64,000 bases of DNA, taken from the NCBI RefSeq assembly GCF_029223865.1, contig NZ_CP119520.1, positions 4,712,001 to 4,776,000 on the forward strand. Reading direction: 5' to 3'. Made by a program: the position numbers and the translations under genes. Below are positions 25,936 through 34,544 of this stretch, one piece after another (the stretch's first letter is position 1; every line of letters begins with the position of its first letter). Below the pieces are notes generated by a model. It did no database searches. It was given only the letters and a program-made list of their open reading frames with translations, and was not told the DNA's origin. The stretch comes from Telluria mixta. Its GTDB lineage: Bacteria > Pseudomonadota > Gammaproteobacteria > Burkholderiales > Burkholderiaceae_D.

Positions 25936-26843
25936 TCAGTCCGCAAACAGCTTGGCGACGACGGAGCGTATCCACATGCTCCCGTCATCCTTGTGATACT
26001 TGCGGTGCCAGTGCTGCTTGAGGTCGAATTTCGGGATGTCCAGCGGCGGCTGGATCAGACGGATGCTGGGGATCTTCGCGAACGACTCACCTACCGCAAG
26101 CGGCACGGTCACGAGCAGGTCGGTCGCGGCGATGATGAATGGAATCGACATAAAATGGGGCGTCGACAGGACGACGCGCCGCTCGATCCGGTGCCTGGCC
26201 AGCAACTGCTCAAAAATTTCCTGGCTGCGGCCTTCGGCGCGGATGACGGCGTGTCCGATGTTCAGGAACTCGTCTAGCGACATGCGCTCGCCCTTGATCC
26301 GGTGCCGCGCATTAACGAGGCTGATGAAGGTGTGCGTGAACAGGCGTTGCTGGAAGAAGTTGCGTCCCTTCAGGTCGGGGAAATAGCCTATCGCGAGGTC
26401 GACCTCACCGGCCTCGAGGCCCGCCGCGATCTCCGCCGGGGGAAGGGTGACCGACACCACGGTCGCGTCAGGCGCATGGCGCTGCAAATGCGCCAGCAGC
26501 TTGGGCAGGAACGTCATCTCGCCAATATCCGACAGCGCAAAGGTGAACCGCCGGGTCGTCGTTTTCGGATCGAACGGGGCGGCCATCAGCACTTCGTTCT
26601 TTACCCGCGCCAGGATGTCGCGTGTCGGGCCGAGCAGCGCCAGCGCGCGCGGCGTCGGCTCCATGCCATGTGCGCTGCGTACGAACAATGGATCCCCCAA
26701 AGCCAAGCGGAGCTTGTTCAGCGCGATGCTGACCTTGGGCTGGCTCCAACCCAGAGCTTCAGGGCGGCGCGGCTGACGCTGCGTTCCTCGGCGATGGCCA
26801 GTACGACCGGCAACAGGTTCAGATCGAGTTCAGTGTCGTCCAT
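25936..26843 (-). pseudogene. LysR-family regulator, frameshifted within the helix-turn-helix
   Basis: The N-terminal frame starts at 26843 (MDDTELDLNLLPVVLAIAEE; RSVSRAALKL) and then runs out of frame. The rest (SQPKVSIALNKLRLALGDPL, and the full effector domain ending SVVAKLFAD) continues in another frame from about 26750 to the stop at 25936. Spacing in the helix-turn-helix fits a two-base insertion, a CT duplication at about 26752-26756. As written it is broken; a sequencing error or recent mutation is equally possible because everything else looks intact. It is divergent from the VanA/VanB-type genes at 27007 and would be their natural regulator. Confidence 0.8.
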
Positions 26844-26863
26844 CGCGCATCCTGTGTATTAAA

Positions 26864-26873
26864 TATTCGAATA
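26864..26873. promoter_or_regulatory. TATTCGAATA palindrome in the LysR/Rieske divergent promoter
   Basis: A perfect 10-base palindrome in an AT-rich island (about 26855-26915), 21 bases upstream of the LysR start and about 135 bases upstream of the Rieske oxygenase gene. LysR proteins bind short dyads in such divergent regions, so it is a reasonable operator candidate. Confidence 0.35.
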
Positions 26874-27006
26874 AAGATTATTCTGTAGATTGTATTGATA
26901 TATAACACAGCTTCCCTATGATTGCACCGGCGCCAAAGACAACGTCCTTGCAGGCGACGATGGCCCTGCCGGGCGCCTGCCTATCGCACAACAAGGAGGA
27001 GTAAAC

Positions 27007-28068
27007 ATGGTTCCACTCAACGCAGTCCCGCTCAGCCCCTTTCCACTCGACCAATGGTACGTCGCCGGATTGTCCTGGGAGCTGAAGGACAAGCCTCTGG
27101 CGCGCACCCTGCTCAACCGAGAAGTCGTGCTCTTCCGTACCGGCTCAGGCGAGGTCGCGGCCCTGGAAGACCGCTGCTGCCACAAGTCGCTGCCGCTGTC
27201 GTGCGGCACCGTGGAGCGGGCTGGCGTGCGTTGCGGCTACCACGGGCTGCTGTACGCGCCGGGCGGCGCCTGTATCGAGGTGCCGGGCCAGGATCGGATT
27301 CCGTCGAAGGCCCGCGTAAAGGCCTACACGCTGGTGGAAAAAGACAGCATCCTGTGGATCTGGATGCCGCGCGAAGAGGGCGCGGTGCCGACCCACGAGG
27401 CACCCGACTATTGGGTGCACGGCGATTCGCGCTATCAGTTCAAGGGCGACGTCTACCACTACGACGCGCCATACCAGCTCATCCACGACAACCTGCTGGA
27501 CCTGAGCCACCTCGGCTACGTCCACCTGCGCACGATCGGTGGCAACGCGGCCGTGCACATGAACGCGGAATTGAAGGTCGAGGGATCGGGCGACAAAGTC
27601 CGCGTACTGCGCTACATGCCCAATTCGGCGCCGCCGCCCACCTACCTCGCCGCCTGGCCGTTCAAGGGCAACATCGACCGCTGGCAGGAAGTCGAGTTCA
27701 ACGTCAGCCACCTGCTGATCTGGACCGGCGGTGCCGACGTGAGCACCGAAGACCTGAGCGATCCCCAGCGCGGCGGCTTCCACATGCGCGGCTTCCACGC
27801 GATCACGCCGGAGACCGAGACGACCGCACACTACATGTGGACGATGGCGTCGAACCACCACCCCGACCGGCCGGACGTGCTGGAGGCCGTGTACGAGCAG
27901 ACCGCGCTGACCTTCCACGAGGACAAAGAAGTGATCGAGGCGCAGTACGAGAACATGAAGCGCTTCCCTGGCGCGCCACAGATCGACATCCACGTCGACG
28001 TGGGCCCGAACCGGGCGCGCCGCATCGTCGAGCGCCTAGTCAAGCAGCAAGTGCAGGAGGGGGCATGA
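27007..28068 (+). CDS. Rieske-type aromatic oxygenase, VanA-like O-demethylase oxygenase subunit
   Basis: Terminal oxygenase of 353 residues, likely demethylating a methoxyphenol or hydroxylating an aromatic acid. The Rieske 2Fe-2S ligands are visible as C-x-H (DRCCHKSLPLSCG, about residues 57-60) and C-x2-H (CGYHGLLY, about residues 77-80). The mononuclear iron site is in HDNLLDLSHLGYVH (about residues 160-173; Asp and two His). Layout matches vanillate demethylase VanA and toluenesulfonate oxygenase TsaM. ATG 27007 follows AAGGAGGAGTAAAC. The reductase gene overlaps its stop by ATGA. Substrate not determinable. Confidence 0.88.
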   Translation: MVPLNAVPLSPFPLDQWYVAGLSWELKDKPLARTLLNREVVLFRTGSGEVAALEDRCCHKSLPLSCGTVERAGVRCGYHGLLYAPGGACIEVPGQDRIPSKARVKAYTLVEKDSILWIWMPREEGAVPTHEAPDYWVHGDSRYQFKGDVYHYDAPYQLIHDNLLDLSHLGYVHLRTIGGNAAVHMNAELKVEGSGDKVRVLRYMPNSAPPPTYLAAWPFKGNIDRWQEVEFNVSHLLIWTGGADVSTEDLSDPQRGGFHMRGFHAITPETETTAHYMWTMASNHHPDRPDVLEAVYEQTALTFHEDKEVIEAQYENMKRFPGAPQIDIHVDVGPNRARRIVERLVKQQVQEGA

Positions 28069-29030
28069 CGGCACATGCGACGATCCGCGCGCGGGTCGTG
28101 AACAAGATTCACGAAGCGGAAGACATCGTCAGCATCGAGCTTGCCGCAGCCGACGGCACGGCGTTGCCGCCGTTCTCGGCCGGTTCACACATCGATGTCG
28201 AGGTGGGGCCGGGGGTGGTGCGCCAGTATTCGCTGTGCAACGATCCGCTCGAACAGCACCGCTACCTGATCGGCGTCCTGCGTGAACCGCAGTCGCGCGG
28301 AGGCTCGCGTGCCGTGCATGACATCATCCAGGTCGGAGACATAATCCCGATCAGCACACCGAAGAACCACTTCCCGCTGACACCGGCAGGGCGCTACCTG
28401 CTTCTGGCTGGTGGCATTGGCATCACGCCCATCCTCAGCATGGCGGAACGCTTGTCCAGCACCGATGCCGAGTTCACGATGCACTATTGCACCCGTTCGC
28501 TCGAACGCACGGCGTTCAGGGAGCGCATCCTGAAATCCGGATATTCGAACCGCGTGCGTTTCCACTTCGATGCCGACGCGGCCGGCAAAAAATTCGACCT
28601 CGCGGCCATGCTGCATACGGCGCCGCCGGACACGCACCTGTACGTCTGCGGACCCGCGGGCTTCATCGAGTTCGTGACCGCCGCCGCCAAAGCGCAGGGG
28701 TGGAAGGACGAACGCGTGCACTTCGAATATTTTGGCGCGGCGCCGCAGGACACGACGGGCGACCAGCCGTTCGAGGTCAGGATCGCCAGTACGGGTCTTG
28801 CCTATACCGTCGCCGCGGGTAAGACAGTAATCCAGGTTCTCGAAGCGAACGGCGTCGAGGTGCCGGTTTCGTGCGAGCAGGGCGTATGCGGCACGTGCGT
28901 GACCCGCGTGCTCGAGGGCGTTCCCGATCATCGCGACCACTACCTCACCGAAGACGAGCATGCCGCGAATGACCAGTTCACGCCTTGCTGTTCGCGTTCC
29001 AAGTCACCACTACTCGTGCTCGATCTCTGA
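28065..29030 (+). CDS. VanB-like oxygenase reductase (FMN/NAD and 2Fe-2S)
   Basis: Electron-transfer partner of the preceding oxygenase, 321 residues. An N-terminal flavin domain (AGSHIDVEVGPGVVRQYSLC), an NAD-binding domain (LLAGGIGITPILSMAERL; YVCGPAGFIEFV) and a C-terminal plant-type ferredoxin with C-x4-C-x2-C (CEQGVCGTCVTRVLEG) and a final Cys in FTPCCSRS are all present. This order (FMN, NAD, 2Fe-2S) is that of VanB/phthalate dioxygenase reductases. Translationally coupled to the oxygenase through ATGA at 28065. Confidence 0.93.
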   Translation: MTAHATIRARVVNKIHEAEDIVSIELAAADGTALPPFSAGSHIDVEVGPGVVRQYSLCNDPLEQHRYLIGVLREPQSRGGSRAVHDIIQVGDIIPISTPKNHFPLTPAGRYLLLAGGIGITPILSMAERLSSTDAEFTMHYCTRSLERTAFRERILKSGYSNRVRFHFDADAAGKKFDLAAMLHTAPPDTHLYVCGPAGFIEFVTAAAKAQGWKDERVHFEYFGAAPQDTTGDQPFEVRIASTGLAYTVAAGKTVIQVLEANGVEVPVSCEQGVCGTCVTRVLEGVPDHRDHYLTEDEHAANDQFTPCCSRSKSPLLVLDL

Positions 29031-29139
29031 TCCAGCAATCCTACATCGTTGAGGGCCATCGGGATGGCGATTTATATCGTTGTTGATGGGCGGGTCCTCC
29101 CGGCGGAGCATGCCGGAAGTCGACTGCACCGTCGATTAC

Positions 29140-29175
29140 GCCCGCTTTGACCCGCGCGGCCCGGTCAAAGCGGGC
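29140..29175. terminator. Perfect 13-bp hairpin downstream of the oxygenase operon
   Basis: GCCCGCTTTGACC (29140-29152) pairs perfectly with GGTCAAAGCGGGC (29163-29175), with a 10-base loop. It is 110 bases after the reductase stop and has no T-run. It may end or protect the transcript, or be a relic of a mobile sequence. Confidence 0.45.
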
Positions 29176-29409
29176 TGCCGTCCATTCGTACCGATTCCCC
29201 CTCTGCCATCGGCCGATAAAGGCGGCTGTCAATGGTTTTGCTTTCTGTTTTTGCGATGGGATGCGAATGGCCGCGAGCATTGTGTAACTCGTATCCCGTT
29301 GGGGAAGCCTGCCACGCAGGATTGCCCGAAAAGTGAGGGGAGCTGGTGAACCACATGCCTTCAGCCCTGCTTTTTAGTTAATCGCCTGGATACTTCGGTT
29401 TTGTTATCT
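29176..29409. other. Intergenic region, nothing recognised
   Basis: Only short overlapping frames on both strands with no family resemblance, no ribosome binding site and no clear promoter. Together with 29031-29139 this separates the VanA/VanB-type genes from the AraC remnant. Confidence 0.4.
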
Positions 29410-29830
29410 ATTACGGTATCTATATTACCGATATTACGGAATCGACTGCGTAGAGATTGCCGAAATCGTTATAAATTCTTCCGATTTCCTGACACATCCG
29501 CTACATGCCGAATGCTACTATTTTTGCACAACAAAATGAGGTCGCCGCAGGATTGGCATGCTCATCTCTGGCATGGTCGAACTGCTGCCCAGTCACTGTG
29601 AAGGGAGAAAAAGGAGATCGGGTTGTTCACGTGGCGCATGAGGAAAGTGCTATTTTTTTTTGCCGAATACGGCATCTCAATATCCGGCATTCCTTTAGTT
29701 GGTTATCCGATAATTACCATTTTCTAAAGCGCTACGGCCGGTATTTTCGGGATAACTGGCGGCAGGGCCCAAATTGCTCATTGTATTTGGACCGCGATCG
29801 ATTCTACGAAATATGTTGTATCGAGCTATA
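29410..29830 (+). pseudogene. Decayed copy of the AraC-type regulator promoter and 5' end
   Basis: 29455-29499 is a one-mismatch copy of the 45-base promoter block at 4483-4527. The TGCTACTATT and initiation region follow, with the start codon mutated (ATTGGCATGCTC versus ATGAGCATGCTC). Coding homology continues with slips: CATGAGGAAAGTGCTATTTT parallels CATGAGAAATGTGCTAATTT, an extra T in a nine-T run shifts the frame, then LSDNYHFLKRYGRYFRDN parallels LSDTYYFAKNRAGQFVWGN. Homology ends near 29790, so the rest of the PAS domain and the whole helix-turn-helix are missing. It lies just before the third TonB receptor, as the intact AraC gene lies beside the first. Confidence 0.8.
29462..29488. 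promoter_or_regulatory. Second copy of the GAAATCG-N13-CGATTTC inverted repeat
   Basis: Both 7-base arms (29462-29468 and 29482-29488) and the 13-base spacing are conserved with the copy at 4490-4516, although the gene behind it is dead. It may still bind the AraC regulator and control the TonB receptor at 30004. Confidence 0.5.
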
Positions 29831-30003
29831 ACGCGATTTTCCATGGTTGCACGCCGAGATTCGATCCGGCGGCGGCATCGTCGCTAGATCTTTTCGAATA
29901 ACACCGCTGCCATTCATACCGGATCAAAATAAAGATTCCAGGTTCGGCGGGCATTGTGGGTACGCGCTGTTCAAAATTATTCAATAATAAATAGGAGACA
30001 AAA

Positions 30004-32376
30004 ATGGTTACAATTAGTTCCCCACGCTTGCCTATGTCCACTCGCACGACCGTTCTGACCCGTGCCCTGATGGGTTGCTATTCGCTGTCGATGTTCGCGC
30101 TCCCCATCGCATCGTTCGCCCAGGACGCGCAAGAGCCTTCCTCGTCCACTACGACAACTTCCACGTCAACGTCGAAGGGTCAGATCCAGGAAGTCATCGT
30201 CACGGCGCAAAAACGTAAGGAAAACCTTCGCGACGCGCCCGTGTCGGCGGCCGTCGTAACGGAAGAAAGCCTTGTCAAGGGCGGGGTGCAGACGCTCGAC
30301 GACATCGGCAAACTGGTGCCCTCGGTGGTCGCGGCGCCTTCGGGCGGGAATCTGCGCTCGGGCTTTACCATGCGCGGCATCAGCACGAGCGTCATCACGA
30401 TCGGCGCACCGAGCGGCACCGCCGTGATGATCGACGGCGTGACATTGGCGCCGGAATCGATGGCCGCCAAGCAGCTGACAGACGTCCAGAACGTTGAAGT
30501 GCTGCGCGGGCCCCAGGCGACCCTGGGTGGCCGCACCGCCTCGTCCGGCGTCATTAACATCGTGACGCGCGTCCCCGAGGCCGAGTTCGGCGGCCGCGCC
30601 GGCGCTACGCTGACCAATGACGGCCAACGCCGCGTCGAGGGCTTCGTCACCGGTCCGATCGCCCAGCAGCTCAAGTTCAGCCTGTCGGGCTACGACGGCA
30701 AAACCCTGTACCCGACGCGTAACCTGAACACGGGTGAACACGACAGGGAAAAGGCCAAGGGCATCCGCGCCAAGCTGCTGTACACGCCGACCCGCGACCT
30801 GGACGTGACCTTCATGGCGCTGCACAGCGACATGGAAAACAAGGGCACGTTCCAGAGCTTTATCGTGCTCGATCCGAAAGCCGTGTATCGCGGTATCGTT
30901 CCCTATCGCACGGCAATCCCCGAAGGGATCACCGTCAGCCGCGAGAACGTCGATTATGCGGTCCGGGGCACGCCGGGCACGACGGCGACCGACAAGATGT
31001 ACTCGCTGGTCGCGAACTACCGGATCGGTGGCTGGACCCTCAGCTCGGTCACCGCACGTCAGGAAGAGGACCGCGATTTCGTCGCAAACACTCACCTTCA
31101 AAATTCTGACTGGGCGTCCATGGCGTTCAATGGCCGCTACAGTTGGGACAATTCCCAGCGCTCGGTGCTGGCCGTGCGCACCACCAGCCAGGAATTCAAG
31201 GTTGTGTCGCCGCAGATGGGCATTCTCGACCTGCTTGCCGGGGTGTACTACGGTCACGACGAGACCAAGTTCGATTTCGCGCGCGCGACCGTCGAAATCC
31301 CGTTCGCGTTCAGCGCGTTCCGTATGGCCGATACCAAGACCAAGGCAGCGTATGCCCGCGCCACCTGGACCTTGACGCCGGACTTGAACCTGATCACCGG
31401 CCTGCGCGTGAACCGCGACGAGATCGGCTACGTCTACAACCTGCGCTACAACACGCCGCCGTCCGGCGCGCCGTCCGTGCCGTTCTCGCGTAGCGACGCG
31501 GCCGCCCAGAACACGACGGTGGGCGACGTTGCGCTGCGCTACAAGCTGTCGCCGACCGTGTCGACCTACGCCAGCTTCGCACGCGGCTACAAGCCTGCCA
31601 TCTGGAACCTCGACGGCACTATCACCCCCGCCAACGACTTTCGTCCAGTCGACCGCGAGAATGTGAATTCCTACGAGCTCGGCCTGAAAGGCGCATTCCT
31701 GAACCGCCGCCTCACGCTGAACGCCGCGCTCTTCAATACGGTCTACACCAACTTCCAGGTTCAAACTTTTGACCCGGTCGCACCCGCGTCGTCGTTCGCC
31801 CTCGCCAACGCCGGTAAAGCGAGTACCCGGGGGATCGAACTGGATGGCCGCGCGCTCCTGCCGGCCGAGTTTCGCATGAACGCCAGCTTGGCCTTCATCG
31901 ACGCCAAGTACGACGACTACGGCGCCGCCACCTGCTATACGGCGCAAACCGTCGCCCAGGGCTGCGCGCGCGCGGCCAGTGGCACGAGCTACCAGAACCT
32001 GTCCGGCACCCGTCTGCCGAACGCGCCGAAGTGGAAGTTCAACGTCGGTCTTGAGCGCAGCATTCCCATCGACAGTATGCCGTTCGACCTGACCGTCGGC
32101 GGTACCTACGCGTTCCAGACCCAGGTCAACTTCGACCCGAACGGCAACCCGATCGCAGTGCAGGGCGCCTACGGCATTTTGAACCTGAACGCCACGCTGG
32201 CCGAGCGCAATGGCCGCTATGACGTCTCCCTGTTCGCCAACAACGCCCTGAACCGTGGCTACATCTCGGGCATCATCGATCAGGGTGTGCGTTGGGGCAA
32301 CGTGGCCGCGCTGACCGCGTGGCGCAGCCGTGACGCACAGCGCTACGTCGGCGTGCGCTTGAACGCCTACTTCTGA
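30004..32376 (+). CDS. TonB-dependent outer-membrane receptor
   Basis: Outer-membrane transporter of 790 residues. A long signal region (LMGCYSLSMFALPIASFAQD), a low-complexity Ser/Thr stretch (SSSTTTTSTSTSK), TonB box IQEVIVTAQKRKENL, plug (FTMRGISTSVITIGAPSGTA; VEVLRGPQATLGGRTASSGV) and barrel ending YVGVRLNAYF are visible. Start ATG 30004 follows AGGAGACAAA. The tannase-like esterase and porin follow, so it probably imports a phenolic ester or glycoside. It belongs to the IroN/CirA-like class expanded in plant-polymer degraders. The ligand is inferred only from context. Confidence 0.92.
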   Translation: MVTISSPRLPMSTRTTVLTRALMGCYSLSMFALPIASFAQDAQEPSSSTTTTSTSTSKGQIQEVIVTAQKRKENLRDAPVSAAVVTEESLVKGGVQTLDDIGKLVPSVVAAPSGGNLRSGFTMRGISTSVITIGAPSGTAVMIDGVTLAPESMAAKQLTDVQNVEVLRGPQATLGGRTASSGVINIVTRVPEAEFGGRAGATLTNDGQRRVEGFVTGPIAQQLKFSLSGYDGKTLYPTRNLNTGEHDREKAKGIRAKLLYTPTRDLDVTFMALHSDMENKGTFQSFIVLDPKAVYRGIVPYRTAIPEGITVSRENVDYAVRGTPGTTATDKMYSLVANYRIGGWTLSSVTARQEEDRDFVANTHLQNSDWASMAFNGRYSWDNSQRSVLAVRTTSQEFKVVSPQMGILDLLAGVYYGHDETKFDFARATVEIPFAFSAFRMADTKTKAAYARATWTLTPDLNLITGLRVNRDEIGYVYNLRYNTPPSGAPSVPFSRSDAAAQNTTVGDVALRYKLSPTVSTYASFARGYKPAIWNLDGTITPANDFRPVDRENVNSYELGLKGAFLNRRLTLNAALFNTVYTNFQVQTFDPVAPASSFALANAGKASTRGIELDGRALLPAEFRMNASLAFIDAKYDDYGAATCYTAQTVAQGCARAASGTSYQNLSGTRLPNAPKWKFNVGLERSIPIDSMPFDLTVGGTYAFQTQVNFDPNGNPIAVQGAYGILNLNATLAERNGRYDVSLFANNALNRGYISGIIDQGVRWGNVAALTAWRSRDAQRYVGVRLNAYF

Positions 32377-32578
32377 GCGGCGATCTTGCCGTCCGGACTG
32401 CAGGGCACCGGACGGCAAAAGCCATCTTCGCCCGCCAACAACGGCCAGCTCCCCGCAGGTCGTGAGGGGACACCGATGTCCGTTTCATATCCGGACAGTG
32501 GTCTTCCCTCGAGCCGGATCGCCGGTATCGTCCGTCCGACCTCCGAGAGCTTTAACCTGAATACACGAGAAGACATTG

Positions 32579-34300
32579 ATGAGTACAGCCCAACCCATTG
32601 CTTCGAAAAACACTCGGCTTCGCGCGCTCGCGCTCGTTGCCATAGGACTCGGCCTTCTGGCCGACGGTAACGCTGCGCCGGCGACCCCAGCGAAACCGCT
32701 TGCCATCAAGACCTGCGAAGGGCTTCAGGGCATGCGCATCGCCGCAAGCAGCATTGGCCTGCCCAGCGGCGGCGCCCTCCTGGAGTCGGCCACGCGCGCT
32801 GCCGCGGTAGCTCCTTACGCCGATGATGAGGGTGAGCACCTTCTGACCACACCGGAGCGCTGCCTTGTCCTGGGCAGCATCGCGTCGATTGACCCTGCAG
32901 CACCGGCGATCAAGTTCGCCATCAACCTGCCGCTGTCCAATTGGAACCACCGTGCGCTGCAATCTGGTGGCGGCGGTATGGGTGGCGCTGTCATCACGGC
33001 ACCCGGCCAAAAAGCCTCCGGCCGATTCGACCCTATGCCTATCGATGCCCCATACCCGATCTCGTTGGGCTACGTCACTTTCGGCAGCAATGGAGGACAC
33101 GCCAGCGGTGATTTCGCCTTTACGAAGAGTGACGAGGCAATGCGCAACTGGGCTTACGAGCACCTGAAGAAAACGCGGGACGTTGCCGTCGAGGTGATCA
33201 AGCTGGCATACAAGGAGGCGCCGCGCAAAGTATTTTTCAGTGGCGAATCGGCAGGAGGGCGCGAAGCGCTCGTGATGGCGCAAAAGTACCCCAACGACTA
33301 CGACGGTATCATCGCGACATCACCCGTGATCCAGTGGAATGCCATTCACCTCTACGACAACAGAAGGCGTGATCGCCTGATGACCGGCTTCCTGAACGCC
33401 GCGGACATTAAATTGGTGGCCGATCGTACCCGCGCCAGCTGCGACCTCGCCGACGGCGTGGCAGACGGCGTGATCGCGAAGTATTTGGAATGCACAAACG
33501 ACGTCGCAACGTTGCGCTGCGCGGACGGCAAAGCGGGCAGCGGATGCCTATCGGATGCGCAGATCGCGTCCGTGAATGCTTTGCGCGAGCCGGCCGATCT
33601 GGGCGTGACCCTGGCGAATAACATCAGCCGATTCCCGGGCTTCGGTGTCACGGGCGACGAGGACGGCACCGGCTTCCAGTGGCCGTTTTATCCGATCGGC
33701 ACCGTTGCGCCATCCATGGTTCTGCCAGCCGGAATGGGCTTCGAGCCGGGCCGCGGTGTAATCCTCAGCTTCGGTGCGTTCTGGGTTCGCCACGCCGTCG
33801 TGGGAGACGAGACCTTCAATCCAGCCGGTTTCAATCCGGCTCCGTATGCGGGGCGCCTGCAGTACCTGTCGCGTCTCTTCGATGCTACGAACCCGGATCT
33901 GACTGCCTTCTCGGCGCGCGGCGGTCGGCTGCTTATCATCCACCCATCGGCCGACAATGCCGCACCGCTGACGATGTCGGGGCAGTATTACCGCAGCGTC
34001 GTCGCCACCATGGGCAAGGCCGCAGCGGATCGCACAATGCGTTTGTACGTTGGTCCGGGCGGTAGCCACAACGTAGGGGGCGTGACGCAGATCGACGCCC
34101 TGACGCTGCTGGAGAAGTGGGTGTTACAGGGTGAGACGCCGCCTGATGCGCCGGTTGCCTACTTCAAGAACATCGGTGACGCCTCGTTGGTCCGGGCCAT
34201 GCCGGCGTGCCGCTACCCCGCTTACGCCAAATACGTCGGTGGTGACATCAAGCTGAGCACGAGCTACACCTGCACCCCGCGTGCCGACCCATTGAACTAA
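32579..34300 (+). CDS. Tannase/feruloyl-esterase-family hydrolase lacking the CS-D-HC cysteines
   Basis: Exported alpha/beta hydrolase of 573 residues, predicted to split aromatic esters such as galloyl or feruloyl esters. ATG 32579 is preferred to TTG 32576. A signal-like segment (LRALALVAIGLGLLADGNAA) precedes SNWNHRALQSGGGGMGGAV, the nucleophile elbow FSGESAGGREAL (Ser224), a candidate Asp in IHPSADNAAP and the His in GGSHNVGG (His497). Tannase-family enzymes normally have Cys before the Ser and after the His, forming a disulfide; here these are Glu223 and Asn498. The subfamily therefore differs from classical tannases and may have another ester substrate. Confidence 0.85.
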   Translation: MSTAQPIASKNTRLRALALVAIGLGLLADGNAAPATPAKPLAIKTCEGLQGMRIAASSIGLPSGGALLESATRAAAVAPYADDEGEHLLTTPERCLVLGSIASIDPAAPAIKFAINLPLSNWNHRALQSGGGGMGGAVITAPGQKASGRFDPMPIDAPYPISLGYVTFGSNGGHASGDFAFTKSDEAMRNWAYEHLKKTRDVAVEVIKLAYKEAPRKVFFSGESAGGREALVMAQKYPNDYDGIIATSPVIQWNAIHLYDNRRRDRLMTGFLNAADIKLVADRTRASCDLADGVADGVIAKYLECTNDVATLRCADGKAGSGCLSDAQIASVNALREPADLGVTLANNISRFPGFGVTGDEDGTGFQWPFYPIGTVAPSMVLPAGMGFEPGRGVILSFGAFWVRHAVVGDETFNPAGFNPAPYAGRLQYLSRLFDATNPDLTAFSARGGRLLIIHPSADNAAPLTMSGQYYRSVVATMGKAAADRTMRLYVGPGGSHNVGGVTQIDALTLLEKWVLQGETPPDAPVAYFKNIGDASLVRAMPACRYPAYAKYVGGDIKLSTSYTCTPRADPLN

Positions 34301-34544
34301 CCCGGATATTTCATCGAAAAGAAATCGGCGCAGTGCAAACCTCGCATTAGATCAAGCTTCGATACGAGATTTGTGAGCACTGAGCCGACATTCAGGTGTA
34401 CCGGCAACGAAGTCCTTCCAAGCGTGACCACCAGGCGCATCAGGCCCTGCCCGCCGGCGCCAAGCTGCGCTCGCGGTCCGCCCGATCACGGATGCAGGGG
34501 TACCCGTTCGCTTCGAGCGACGACATAAGCATAATTGAGACAGT

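Noticed and set aside
29080..29349. 89-residue frame containing the 13-bp hairpin
   Set aside because: No ribosome binding site and the hairpin lies inside it; no family resemblance.
30166..32418. 750-residue minus-strand open frame opposite the third TonB receptor
   Set aside because: Same kind of shadow, with no recognisable domain or ribosome binding site; the plus strand codes for the receptor.
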